DNA from: Planctomycetota bacterium
GTDB taxonomy: Bacteria > Planctomycetota > UBA1135 > UBA2386
DNA length: 42,530 nt
Reading direction: 5' to 3'
NCBI GenBank assembly: GCA_025459175.1
Contig: JALORC010000060.1
Span: 1 to 42,530, forward strand
Position 1 is the first letter of the stretch. Each line of letters begins with the position of its first letter. Made by a program: the position numbers and the translations under genes. Shown piece after piece: positions 1 through 8,645 of the stretch. The notes under the pieces were generated by a model. The model saw nothing but the letters and a program-made list of their open reading frames with translations, was not told where the DNA came from and did not search any database.

Positions 1-930
1 GTAGGTGTAGGTCGACTGGGCCGTGTTCTGTACGTTGCTGATGGTGACGACGTAGGGCGTGTCGGGCATGCCCGCCTGGCGCTGGATCGGCGTGTTGAAC
101 CTCCACGCGATCGCATTGTCGTAGCAGAAGATGCACTGCTGGGGGATACGGGTCGTGATCGGCACCGGCGTGCCACCCCGGGTGACGGTCACGGTGGCGG
201 CGGAGTAGTTGGCGTGCGTGGCCGGGTTGAACACATCCTGGTTCTGCCCCGGCACCGCGAACGTCCAGCTGTCCCAGGCCCACTGGTAGGGCACGAAGCC
301 GGCCGGTGGCCAGGCGCTGAACCGGCTGCGCGCGCCAGCGGCCATCGGCGCCATCACGTCGAGGGCCATGAAGGTGCTGGTCGACCCCATCGCCATCTGC
401 AGCTGCGGCTCGTGCAGCATCCAGCGGCGATGACCCATGTCGCCGTTGCCGTCGTCGATCAGCAGCGCCATGCCGGCCGGGCCGACCGCACCGGCGGTCA
501 GGTTGGACGTCGCCAGCGCCGCATTGCCGGCCGCGGTCCAGCACGGGCTGCCGGCCGGCAGGTTGTGGCTCAGGGTGTTCGCCGCGTGCAGCATCAGCGC
601 GGCGCGCTGGCAGTCGACGTTGCCGGACCCCGAGGTCGGGAAGCTCTGCGGATTGCCGAAGGTGACGTTCGGGAAGCCGGCCATCGCCCGGAACACGTTC
701 ACCGTGGTCAACGAATCGGTCATGAACTGCGGGTTGACCGTGCCGGCGTTGCAGCCGGCCGCGGATCCGGTCCAGCCGTGGTTGTTGTTGCCGAACGCGG
801 GCAGGTAGGTGTTGTTGAACAGGGCAACCACCGAGTTCCGATCGGCGGGGTTCACGGTGACCTGCGCCGTGGCCTCGTGCGCGAGGGCAGTGGCGAGAAC
901 GGCACCGAGGAGGAGGAGGCGAGTCGTCAT
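1..930 (-). CDS. Secreted CAP-domain (SCP-like) protein, C-terminus cut by the window edge
   Basis: Reading from the ATG at 928-930, the frame stays open to base 1 (310 codons), so the 3' end lies outside the window. Residues 1-23 form a signal peptide with a Leu-rich core ending near Ala-Thr-Ala-Gln. The mature part has hallmarks of the CAP (CRISP/antigen 5/PR-1) superfamily: NVFRAMAGFPNVTF at about 78-91, CQRAALMLH at 107-115, LSHNL at 120-124 and MGHRRWML at 165-172. The two conserved histidines of the CAP cavity are probably His122 and His167. CAP proteins are secreted; bacterial ones are mostly of unknown role, so no substrate is assigned. It is divergently oriented from the two-component system that starts at 1133. 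The fold call is firm, the function is not. Confidence 0.82.
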   Translation of the reverse strand, partial: MTTRLLLLGAVLATALAHEATAQVTVNPADRNSVVALFNNTYLPAFGNNNHGWTGSAAGCNAGTVNPQFMTDSLTTVNVFRAMAGFPNVTFGNPQSFPTSGSGNVDCQRAALMLHAANTLSHNLPAGSPCWTAAGNAALATSNLTAGAVGPAGMALLIDDGNGDMGHRRWMLHEPQLQMAMGSTSTFMALDVMAPMAAGARSRFSAWPPAGFVPYQWAWDSWTFAVPGQNQDVFNPATHANYSAATVTVTRGGTPVPITTRIPQQCIFCYDNAIAWRFNTPIQRQAGMPDTPYVVTISNVQNTAQSTYTY

Positions 931-1119
931 GGAGATTCGTGGGTGGGCTCGAGGTGTGGCTGCTCGCGACGGCGACCAGCACAGCCAGCGCATGGGCCGG
1001 CACGCCAGAAGCGTGGCGGCGGCTCGGGCCGGGTCAGGAATCGCGAACTTCGCTCCGGAATCGCGGTGGGACCGGTCGCAGGTTTGACAACCTCATGACC
1101 TCGGCCCGCCCGTCAGCCC

Positions 1120-1125
1120 TACTCT
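1120..1125 (+). promoter_or_regulatory. Candidate -10 box for a leaderless kinase mRNA
   Basis: TACTCT lies seven bases before the GTG start at 1133, so transcription would begin at or near the start codon. No Shine-Dalgarno sequence is visible. A TTGACA occurs at 1084-1089, but 30 bases from this box, too far for a standard -35 partner. Similar TAnnnT boxes sit 6-7 bases before other starts in this window. The call rests on pattern only. Confidence 0.35.
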
Positions 1126-1132
1126 GTCGGCT

Positions 1133-2917
1133 GTGTCGTCCCGCCCCGCCCGTACCGGACTGTGGTTCGCGCTGACCCTGGCGCTGCCGGCCGCGTTCGC
1201 CGGCGCCTGGGTGTGGCTGGTGCCCGGTGGTGTCATCGACCGCATGGCCGCCAGCGAACGGCGCACGGCCGACCAGGCGCTGGCCACCGCGCTGCAGCGC
1301 CTCGACCACGAGCTCGCGGTCGCTGCGGCGCAGCAGCCGGTGCCGCTGCAGCTCGACGACAGCCGGCGCGTGCGCGGCCCGTTCCCGTTGCCGCGCTCGA
1401 CCGACGACGGCTGGCCGACCGCGAGCGTCGCCGAACAGAACGCCACCGCGCGCGCGCAGCAGGGCGACCCGCGCGGGGCGCTGCCGTGGTTCGAACATGC
1501 GCGGCAACGCGGCGACCTGACCCCGTATGGCTGGCTGCACTACGGCAACGCGCTCGCGGCGCACGATCCGGCGGCGGCGCTCGCGCTGCTGCCCGACGCC
1601 CGCCGGCACTGCGCCACGGTGCCGTGCTGGCCGTACCCGTTCGCGGTGCTGGCTTGGCTCGCCGAAGCGCGCTGGACCCGCGCCGCCGGGCAGCCGGTGC
1701 TGGTTGCCGAGACCTGGCTGCCACAGCTCGCGACGCTGGTGCCCGCTGCGTTGGTGCCCGAGCTGCTGCGCGCGTTCGTCCGCGAGGCCGGCGATCCGGC
1801 GCTGGACGCGACGTTGCTGCCGCTGCACGAAACCGCCGCCACGGCCGAGGCGTTGCTCGCCCGCGACGGGCCAGCGCCGACCGCCCCCGCCCCCGGCCCG
1901 CTGCCCGACACCGTGCTGTGGCCACTCGATGCGGGCACGTTGGTCGTGGTGCCAAGGGCTCTCGTCATCGCGCGGCGCGACGACATCCTGCGCTCGGCGA
2001 CCGACGCGGCGCCGGGTTGGCGTCTCGCGACCGCGGGTGCCGCCGACGACGGCGACCCGTCCCTCGTGGTGCCGAGCCTCGGCAGCCGCTGGATCGCGCG
2101 CCCGACCGCGCTGCCGGGCAGCGAGCTGTTGGCCCGCGCCGCCCGCACGAGCCTCGGACTCGCGGCGCTGTCGCTGGTGCTCGGCAATCTGCTGTTGTGG
2201 CGGCTGAACCGCCGCGAGGCCCAGCTCGTCAAGCTGCGCTCCGACTTCGTCGACGTCGTCTCGCACGAGCTGCGCACGCCGCTGGCGGCGCTGTCGCTGA
2301 AGGCCGAGATGCTCGCGCGCGGCGACGTGCCCGACACCCGCCGCGCGCACTACCTGCAGGGCCTGCATCACGACGTGCGCCGGCTCGCCGATCAGGTCGA
2401 ACGCATCCTCGACTTCGGCCGGTTGCAGCACGGGGCACCGCTGCGCCCCACCCACATCGCCCCGCGCACTCTGCTGGCACGCGCGCTGCGCGACGTGCGG
2501 CCTGCGCTGCGGCAAGTGCGGCAGCGGCTCGCGGTCGAGGCACCGCGCACACTGCCGGCGCTGTTCGGGGACGTCGAGGTGCTGGGCCGGGCCCTGCGCA
2601 ACCTGCTCGAGAACGCCACCAAGTACGCGCCCGCCGGTTCGGCGGTCGGCGTGCGCGCCCACGCCACCGGCGATCGGCTCGTGGTCGAGATCAGCGACGA
2701 AGGGCCCGGTGTGCCACCGGACGAACGCGACCGCATCTTCCAGCCGTTCGTGCGCGGCCGCGGCGCCGGCGCCGACACCGCCGGCAGCGGCCTCGGCCTC
2801 GCACTGGTCGCGGCCGCGGTGCTTCGGCACGGCGGCGAGGTCGCGGTGCACGACCGCCGCGGCGGTGGCAGCGTGTTCACCATGTCGTTGCCGTGGTCGC
2901 CGGAGTCCGCATCATGA
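1133..2917 (+). CDS. Sensor histidine kinase with extracytoplasmic sensor region
   Basis: A 594-residue HisKA/HATPase_c kinase. An N-terminal membrane segment (about residues 9-30) is followed by about 300 residues without a recognised sensor fold. Part of this region (about 110-165) is rich in Ala/Leu helices and looks TPR-like. A second membrane segment lies near 341-357. The phosphoacceptor box SHELRTPLAAL puts the phosphorylated His at 378. The N box (RNLLENATKYAP, about 489-500), G1 (DEGPG, about 522) and G2 (GSGLGLALV, about 551) complete an apparently active kinase. The start is GTG at 1133. The stop overlaps the regulator's ATG by four bases (ATGA at 2914-2917), so the pair is coupled in translation and the regulator is almost certainly its partner. 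The signal sensed is unknown. Confidence 0.93.
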   Translation: MSSRPARTGLWFALTLALPAAFAGAWVWLVPGGVIDRMAASERRTADQALATALQRLDHELAVAAAQQPVPLQLDDSRRVRGPFPLPRSTDDGWPTASVAEQNATARAQQGDPRGALPWFEHARQRGDLTPYGWLHYGNALAAHDPAAALALLPDARRHCATVPCWPYPFAVLAWLAEARWTRAAGQPVLVAETWLPQLATLVPAALVPELLRAFVREAGDPALDATLLPLHETAATAEALLARDGPAPTAPAPGPLPDTVLWPLDAGTLVVVPRALVIARRDDILRSATDAAPGWRLATAGAADDGDPSLVVPSLGSRWIARPTALPGSELLARAARTSLGLAALSLVLGNLLLWRLNRREAQLVKLRSDFVDVVSHELRTPLAALSLKAEMLARGDVPDTRRAHYLQGLHHDVRRLADQVERILDFGRLQHGAPLRPTHIAPRTLLARALRDVRPALRQVRQRLAVEAPRTLPALFGDVEVLGRALRNLLENATKYAPAGSAVGVRAHATGDRLVVEISDEGPGVPPDERDRIFQPFVRGRGAGADTAGSGLGLALVAAAVLRHGGEVAVHDRRGGGSVFTMSLPWSPESAS

Positions 2918-3585
2918 ACCAGCTGCTCGTCATCGAGGACGATCCGAGCATCCGCGAGAGCCTGCTCGACTTCTTCACCGGCCGCGACTGGCTGGTGCAG
3001 GCCGCCGCCGATGTCGCCACCGCCGAACGACTGCTGCGCGAACGGCAGTTCGATCTGGTGCTGCTCGACCTGCGGCTGCCCGACGGCGACGGCCTGACCG
3101 TACTGCGCGGCCTGCGCAAACGCGGCCAGCGCGTGCCGGTGATCGTGCTGACCGCGCGCGGTGAGGTCGAGCAGCGTGTGCTCGGGCTGCAGCTCGGCGC
3201 CGACGACTACCTGGTCAAGCCGTTCAGCGTGCACGAGCTCGATGCACGCATGCAGGCGGTGCAGCGCCGCGCCGCCCAGCCGACCACCACCATCCGGCTC
3301 GGCGGTGCCGAGGTCGATCTCGCCGGCCACGCGGTGCGGCGCGATGACCGCACGTTCCGGCTGTTGCCGAAGGAAGCCGAACTGCTGGTGCACCTGCTGC
3401 GCCATCGCGGTCGCGCGCAGACGCGCGAGGAATTGCTGCGCGCGGTGTGGGGCCACGACACCGCCCCGACCACGCGCACCGTCGACACGCACGTGTTCCA
3501 GCTGCGGCAGAAGCTGGAAGTGGATCCGTCCGCGCCGCAGCTGCTGCGCACCGTGCACGGCGTGGGCTACCTGCTCAGCGAGTGA
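2914..3585 (+). CDS. OmpR/PhoB-family response regulator
   Basis: A 223-residue two-domain regulator. The receiver domain (1-115) has the acidic pair Asp9/Asp10, phosphoacceptor Asp52 in LLDLRLPDGDG, the Thr in VIVLTARGE and Lys102 in LVKPF. The C-terminal winged helix (about 125-223) has the usual KEAELLVHLL and TVDTHVFQLRQKLE helices and the closing hairpin VHGVGYLL. It should be phosphorylated by the kinase encoded just upstream and bind DNA as a dimer. No target can be read from the sequence; the divergent CAP-protein gene is a natural candidate only by position. Its last 11 bases overlap the end of the convergent Ser/Thr kinase gene, so neither gene can have a terminator between them. 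Confidence 0.95.
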   Translation: MNQLLVIEDDPSIRESLLDFFTGRDWLVQAAADVATAERLLRERQFDLVLLDLRLPDGDGLTVLRGLRKRGQRVPVIVLTARGEVEQRVLGLQLGADDYLVKPFSVHELDARMQAVQRRAAQPTTTIRLGGAEVDLAGHAVRRDDRTFRLLPKEAELLVHLLRHRGRAQTREELLRAVWGHDTAPTTRTVDTHVFQLRQKLEVDPSAPQLLRTVHGVGYLLSE

Positions 3586-6316
3586 GGCGCGGGGCGTCCC
3601 GGCGATCCGGCGCCTGCGAACGCCGCTGCTCGAGCCACTGCAGGGCCGCCTGGAAGCTCGGCCAACCGCGGATCGGCTCGTAGGCAGCAGCGTGCTGGCC
3701 GCGTTCGAAGTGGCTGCGCGCGAACCGATCGGCGCCGATCGCGCGTTCGATCAGATCCAGCGCCCGCTCCCGCCACGGCTGGGCGGCGTCCCATCCGTCC
3801 CGCGTCGCCAGCAACTCCCCGAGGCCGCACGCGAGCCGCGCGACCTCCAGCACGGCCGCCGGCGAACGCGCCGCGCGATCGTAGACCGGCAACCACTGCG
3901 CGAGCTGGTCGGCTTCGTGTTGCTCCAGCAGGCGCGTGCAGAACGTCGCCACCGCCACTTCGAGACCGCGAGCGTGTTGGTCAGCGTGCCGCCCCACCGG
4001 CGGGCTCCCGTCCTGATAGGTCCGGATGCTGTCGCGCCAGCACGCGAACGCGAACTCGAAGTCGCCCAGTCGCGCGTGCACCATCGCCAGGTTGAACAGC
4101 GACCGCCCGAGGTCGAGGCGATGCCCGGGATGCATCGGGAAGTCGGCGAGCACCGACGCCCGCAGCGCCAGCGCCCGACCGTGCCCACCGACCGAGGCAG
4201 CGAACTCCTCGGCGTCGGCGCGCAGGCAGGCGTCGACCTCGTGCAGATCGGCCAACAGCCGCCGGCACCACAGCTCGTTGCGCCCCCGTGGCACCACGGA
4301 GGCGATCACCTGCAGCCCACGGTCGACGGCTCGCCGCGCGGCTCCCGGGGCCCGCGACCGCTGCGCGATCGCGGCCTTGCTGTGCAGCGACGCCAACGCC
4401 ACGGCCACCTCCGGTTGATCCGGGTACTCGGCGAACAGCGCCTCGGCGTCCTGCTCCGCCCGCAGCAACCACTCGCGCTGCGCCTCGGTGTCGCCCTTGG
4501 CACCGAGTGCACTGGCCATGGCTGCACCGGCCTCCACCGCATTGGCTCGCAGGCGCCGATCGCGCGGCAGCATGGCGAGCCCACGCTCGGCGGCACACCA
4601 GGCCGCCTCGGCGTAACCGAGCTGGGCCGACACGTCCCCGACGGCCCCCCGTTCGTCGGCCGCCCACCGTGCGATCCCACCCAGAAACAGCATCGCCGTC
4701 GGGCCGGGGATCCCGGCCAGGCGGACCATCGCCTCGTCGCGCAGTTGCCGGGCCCGCTCCGGCTCGCCGCGCTGCTCGTGCAGCGTCGCCAGCCGACCGA
4801 GCGTGTGCGCCGCATCCACCTCGAGGGCCGCGCGGCCGGGATGGCGCCGACGCAGCGTCTCGAACATCGCGCTGGCCTCGCGCAGCATCTCGAACTGCAC
4901 CTGCTCGCTGCCCGGCGCGGTCACCACGTGGTCCTCGGTCGCGATCAGCAGCGTGCGGCGCACGGCCGCGAGCGCGTCGGCGAAGCCTGCCTCGGCGCGC
5001 CCGCGCTGCACGAGCAGTTCGTCGTTGGCGGCCGCCAGCGCCGCGTTGCTGCGCTGCAACTCGACGTTCGCCGCCGCCTGCTGCCGCCACAGCAGCAGCG
5101 GGAACTGCAGCGCCAGCAGGCACACGGCCCCGGCCAGCACCGACCAGGTCGGATGCCGTTGCAGCAGACGCACCAGGCGCAGCCCGCGCCCGAGCGGCCG
5201 CGCCGTGATCGGCAGGCGCTGCAGCACCCGTTCGAGGTCGGCGGCGAACTCGGCCATCGAGCGGTAGCGGCGGGCCGGGTCGCGATCGAGCGCCACCGCG
5301 CAGACGACGTCGAGATCGCGCGGCACGGCGCGATTCCAGCTCCGCACCGGCCGCGCGCCACCGGCGAGGATCGCCTGCTGCAACGCCTCCAGCGACTCGT
5401 GTTCGAACGGCAGGTGCGTGGTCAGCAGTTCGTACAGCGTGACACCGAGCCCGTAGATGTCGCCGCGTTCGTCGCTGGCCTCGCCGCGCAGCAGCTCGGG
5501 CGCCGAGTAGGCCGGCGAACCGACCGGCGTGCGGTCGCGGGTCACCCGCTGCAGGTCGTGCACGCGCGCCAGTCCGAAGTCGACGAGCTTCGGTTGGCCC
5601 TGCCGGGTCACGATCACGTTCGACGGCTTCAGGTCGCGATGCAGGATGCCACGTTCGTGCACGTAGCTCATCGTCTGCGCCACCTGCTGCACCATGCGCA
5701 CGCAGGCTTCCCAGTAGCTGCCGGTGAACGCGCTGGCGCTGTCCTGGAGCTTGCCCGAGGACACGAACGCCGAGCGCAGCGCCTGCCCGTCGAGCCGCGC
5801 CGGATCGCGTCCCTGCAGCGGCCGCAGCAACTGGTCGAGCGTCTGGCCCTCGACGTATTCCATCGCGAACCACGGATGGGCCTCGTCGTCGCCGACCGCG
5901 AGGATCGGCACGATGCCCGGGTGGTTGAGCCGCGCGATCGCGTCGATCTCGCGCTGGAAGCGTTCGCGCGCGCTGGCCGACAGCAGGAACTCCGGCCGCA
6001 CCACCTTCAGCGCGACGGTGCGATGCAGGCTCGCCTGCTCGGCCGCGTAGACGACGCCCATGCCGCCGGCGCCGATCCGCCGCAGCACGCGGAACTCACC
6101 GAACCGGATCCGCTGCTCGGGCAGCGCCGACGGCGGCGCCAGGATGCCGAGCCGCCGCAGCCGTTCGAGGCCGTCGCGCAGCGCCTCGGCGCGCGAGTGG
6201 TGCGTGGTCAAGAACTCCTGCAGGCCGGGCTCGCCGCGCTGCTCCAGCACCTGCACGGCCTGCGCCAGCAGCTGCTCGAGGTGGTCGCCGGCGGACGAGG
6301 GGTTCACGGTCGGCAA
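3575..6316 (-). CDS. Membrane Ser/Thr protein kinase with TPR-like extracytoplasmic tail
   Basis: A 913-residue PknB-type kinase. An N-terminal helical region (1-70) precedes the kinase domain (about 74-370), with glycine loop IGAGGMGVVY (81-90), catalytic Lys104, HRDLKPSN with Asp228, DFG at 246-248 and SPAYSAPE in the activation region. One membrane helix (about 391-410) is followed by a coiled-coil stretch and roughly 480 residues of Ala/Leu/Arg-rich helical repeats resembling TPRs. This layout is common in Planctomycetota. All catalytic residues are present, so it should be active. The frame opens with TTG at 6316; a GTG at 6307 is an equally possible start. An ATG at 6320 is in another frame. 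It lies 113 bases downstream of the ATC-hydrolase-like gene and may be co-transcribed with it. Confidence 0.93.
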   Translation of the reverse strand: MPTVNPSSAGDHLEQLLAQAVQVLEQRGEPGLQEFLTTHHSRAEALRDGLERLRRLGILAPPSALPEQRIRFGEFRVLRRIGAGGMGVVYAAEQASLHRTVALKVVRPEFLLSASARERFQREIDAIARLNHPGIVPILAVGDDEAHPWFAMEYVEGQTLDQLLRPLQGRDPARLDGQALRSAFVSSGKLQDSASAFTGSYWEACVRMVQQVAQTMSYVHERGILHRDLKPSNVIVTRQGQPKLVDFGLARVHDLQRVTRDRTPVGSPAYSAPELLRGEASDERGDIYGLGVTLYELLTTHLPFEHESLEALQQAILAGGARPVRSWNRAVPRDLDVVCAVALDRDPARRYRSMAEFAADLERVLQRLPITARPLGRGLRLVRLLQRHPTWSVLAGAVCLLALQFPLLLWRQQAAANVELQRSNAALAAANDELLVQRGRAEAGFADALAAVRRTLLIATEDHVVTAPGSEQVQFEMLREASAMFETLRRRHPGRAALEVDAAHTLGRLATLHEQRGEPERARQLRDEAMVRLAGIPGPTAMLFLGGIARWAADERGAVGDVSAQLGYAEAAWCAAERGLAMLPRDRRLRANAVEAGAAMASALGAKGDTEAQREWLLRAEQDAEALFAEYPDQPEVAVALASLHSKAAIAQRSRAPGAARRAVDRGLQVIASVVPRGRNELWCRRLLADLHEVDACLRADAEEFAASVGGHGRALALRASVLADFPMHPGHRLDLGRSLFNLAMVHARLGDFEFAFACWRDSIRTYQDGSPPVGRHADQHARGLEVAVATFCTRLLEQHEADQLAQWLPVYDRAARSPAAVLEVARLACGLGELLATRDGWDAAQPWRERALDLIERAIGADRFARSHFERGQHAAAYEPIRGWPSFQAALQWLEQRRSQAPDRRDAPRLTR

Positions 6317-6429
6317 CCATACCTCGCCGGCCGGGGCGGCGCGCCGCGGGGCGAGGACGCGCCGATGTCACCGGTGCCGACGCGGACCGATGCGCTCGAG
6401 CCCGTTCGGCGCCGGTCCGCGAATCCTCC

Positions 6430-6948
6430 TCATCCACCGGGCTGCACGATCACCCAGTCGCAGGTCCCGGTGCCGTCGGGCAGACCGAGCCGCACTTCGC
6501 CGGCACCGCCGGTGCGCGGCTCGATCGCCTCGAACCACGGCTTCTGCAGCGCGCGACAGACGACGCGGCAGTCGTGGTCGGTGCGGCCGGCGGCGCGCAG
6601 CGCCTCGAGGAACGCGCAGCGGTGCAGCCGCATCGTCACCGCGTTCGGCGCCACCACGACCTCGAAGTCGTGGCCGTAGAGGCGCGCCATCTGCTCGAAC
6701 ACGACCGCCTTGTCGGCGCTGCTGCCGGGCTCGGTGCCGAACCGCTGCCGGATCGTGCGCGTCGCGATCTTGAACTGGCTCTGGAACACGCGGATGTCCA
6801 TCGCCAGCGTCGCCTCCGGCCCGAGTGCTTGCAGCACGTTGCGGAACCACAGCCCGTCGAGTGTGACGATCATGCGCTGCGCGATGTCGAACCGCGCCGC
6901 GGCATCACTCGGATCCGCGGTTCGCGCCACCACCTCGCCGTCGTTCAT
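6430..6948 (-). CDS. ATC-hydrolase / DUF6125-like small protein
   Basis: A 172-residue soluble protein. The N-terminal part contains TLDGLWFRNVLQALG, like the start of DUF6125 proteins. The second half has paired cysteines (LHRCAFLEAL, then CRVVCRAL) and ends with a short Cys-Asp-Trp strand, reminiscent of the L-2-amino-thiazoline-4-carboxylate hydrolase family (PF14196). That family's named activity opens a thiazoline ring in cysteine formation, but most members have no known substrate, so this is a family-level guess. The ATG at 6946-6948 overlaps the stop of the upstream FG-GAP gene (ATGA), implying coupled translation, an odd pairing of a secreted repeat protein with a cytoplasmic enzyme-like protein. 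Confidence 0.6.
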   Translation of the reverse strand: MNDGEVVARTADPSDAAARFDIAQRMIVTLDGLWFRNVLQALGPEATLAMDIRVFQSQFKIATRTIRQRFGTEPGSSADKAVVFEQMARLYGHDFEVVVAPNAVTMRLHRCAFLEALRAAGRTDHDCRVVCRALQKPWFEAIEPRTGGAGEVRLGLPDGTGTCDWVIVQPGG

Positions 6949-8480
6949 TGGTAGCCCAGGCGCGCCCAGACGCCGTTGCTGAGGTCGTAGCCGAGCGGCC
7001 CCGACGTCGGCGCCCAAAACGCCTGCAGGGCGATCTCGAGACCGGCGAGCTGCGGCACCGCCGGCAGCGGCAACGACGCGCTCCACGTCGGCAAGGACGG
7101 CGCCCCGAGCGCGAAGCCGCCGCCGAGATCGAACCAGGCGAAGCAGCTGCTGGCCCCGAGCCACACCGGCCCACTCGGCTGCAGACTGCCGACCAGGATG
7201 CCGCTGGTGTTGGCCGGCGCGAACTGGCCCGCGATCCCCATGGTCTGGCCGAGCACCGGGCGCGTCGCACCGAGCTGCGGGAAGAACGGTCCGGCACCAC
7301 AACCGCCGCCCTGCGGCTGCGCCTCGGCGAGGATGCGGCCGGAGATCACACTCCAGCCATCCGAGGCACTGCCGTTGCGAGTGACCACGACGTCTTCGAA
7401 CCCGTCGTCGTCGACATCACCGAGACCGGCCAACGGGCCAAGGGTCAGCGCGCCCGGCCAGTTGGGCAGCGACCACAGCCGCCGCACGCCGGTCCCTGAC
7501 TCGCACTCCACTCGGGCGCCACTGCTCGAATAGCGCGGTTGCACGAAGTCCTGCAGGCCGTCCTGATCGAGGTCGCCGAGCCCGGCGATGGACGTCGATT
7601 GGATGTTGCCAGCGGCGCCATTGCGCTGGAATCGCACCGCGCCGCTGCCCGGTTGGTGCACGGTGAGCTGCCCCTGCAGCCCCGGGCCGGTGACGTTCGG
7701 ACGGAAGTAGAACACCTCGCGCTTGCCGTCGCCGTCCAGATCGAGGGTCTCGACCATCCGGCCACTGTCGGGGCCGACCGGCGCCACCGACCACGACACC
7801 GCACCCGTGACGAGGTTGCGGACCTGGACCGGGCCAGAGGACTCACTGCAAGCCACGATCTCGGCTTTGCCGTCCCCGTCGAGGTCGCCGACGGTGCGCA
7901 CGGTGACCTGGCTGTTCGGCACCAGCTGCGGCGGCAGTCCCGAGATGACCGTGAGCCCGTTGCCCCGCACCACCCGCAGCGTGCATCCGCCGGCCGCCTG
8001 GTCGTAGGTGGCGACGACGACATCGCCGGTGCCATTGCCGTCGAAATCACCGACCGCGCAGGCCGACGTGTAGTTCGATGCCGGGCCGTTCGGCAGCGAC
8101 GCCAGAACCTGGCCGGTAGCACCCGAGAACACACGGAGCAGCGTCGCGGCGACCAGCAGCACATCGCTGCGGCCGTCGCCGTTGACGTCCCCGATGCCGA
8201 TCGCGTCGATCTCGTTCTGCAGGCCGGCCTGCGGCAGCGTGCGCAGCGGCTGCCCGGTCTCGCCGTTGACGATCACCGCCGACACCAGGATCTGCGTCGG
8301 CTGTGTTTCCCTGGTCAGCGCCACGAAGTCGATCTCGCCGTCGCCATCGACATCGCCGGCGAGGCGCAGCGTGCGGACGTAGACGCCGGTCGGCAGCGTG
8401 TGCGAACTCAGCAGACGTTGGGCCGCGGCCAGCGATGGCAGCACGAGCAGGGCGAACGGAACGAGAGTGCGGGCGAGCAT
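6945..8480 (-). CDS. Secreted FG-GAP/VCBS beta-propeller protein
   Basis: A 511-residue protein. The signal peptide (1-20) ends at ALA-AAQ-like residues. At least six repeats carry the calcium-binding signature DxDGDGxxD or close variants: GDVDGDGEIDF, GDVNGDGRSDV, GDFDGNGTGDV, GDLDGDGKAEI, DLDGDGKREV, GDLDQDGLQDF and GDVDDDGFEDV. These are FG-GAP/VCBS blades of an integrin-like beta-propeller. After a Gly-Gly-Gly-Cys-Gly linker, the last ~115 residues (from LGATRPVLGQTMGI to WARLGYQ) form a module found on other secreted proteins here. It probably acts at the cell surface or outside as a binding protein. The ATG at 8478-8480 is the only start that places the signal peptide at the N-terminus. 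Confidence 0.88.
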   Translation of the reverse strand: MLARTLVPFALLVLPSLAAAQRLLSSHTLPTGVYVRTLRLAGDVDGDGEIDFVALTRETQPTQILVSAVIVNGETGQPLRTLPQAGLQNEIDAIGIGDVNGDGRSDVLLVAATLLRVFSGATGQVLASLPNGPASNYTSACAVGDFDGNGTGDVVVATYDQAAGGCTLRVVRGNGLTVISGLPPQLVPNSQVTVRTVGDLDGDGKAEIVACSESSGPVQVRNLVTGAVSWSVAPVGPDSGRMVETLDLDGDGKREVFYFRPNVTGPGLQGQLTVHQPGSGAVRFQRNGAAGNIQSTSIAGLGDLDQDGLQDFVQPRYSSSGARVECESGTGVRRLWSLPNWPGALTLGPLAGLGDVDDDGFEDVVVTRNGSASDGWSVISGRILAEAQPQGGGCGAGPFFPQLGATRPVLGQTMGIAGQFAPANTSGILVGSLQPSGPVWLGASSCFAWFDLGGGFALGAPSLPTWSASLPLPAVPQLAGLEIALQAFWAPTSGPLGYDLSNGVWARLGYQ

Positions 8481-8645
8481 GGCAGTTGGGATTCGGGAGC
8501 TGCGGGCGAACGTCCTCGACGAGAGCGCGACGCGCGGCGGTTGGCGGGTCGGGGATCCAGCGCCCCGGCCGCTCACCATAGCAGCGGCGCAAGCCGTGCG
8601 AAGTGGCCCGCCCCGCCGTGGCCCACCGCGCCATCTGGAGCGTCG

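Noticed and set aside
3161..6679. A long plus-strand frame opposite the Ser/Thr kinase
   Set aside because: It is antisense to a kinase with every catalytic motif, and its composition is that of a shadow frame.
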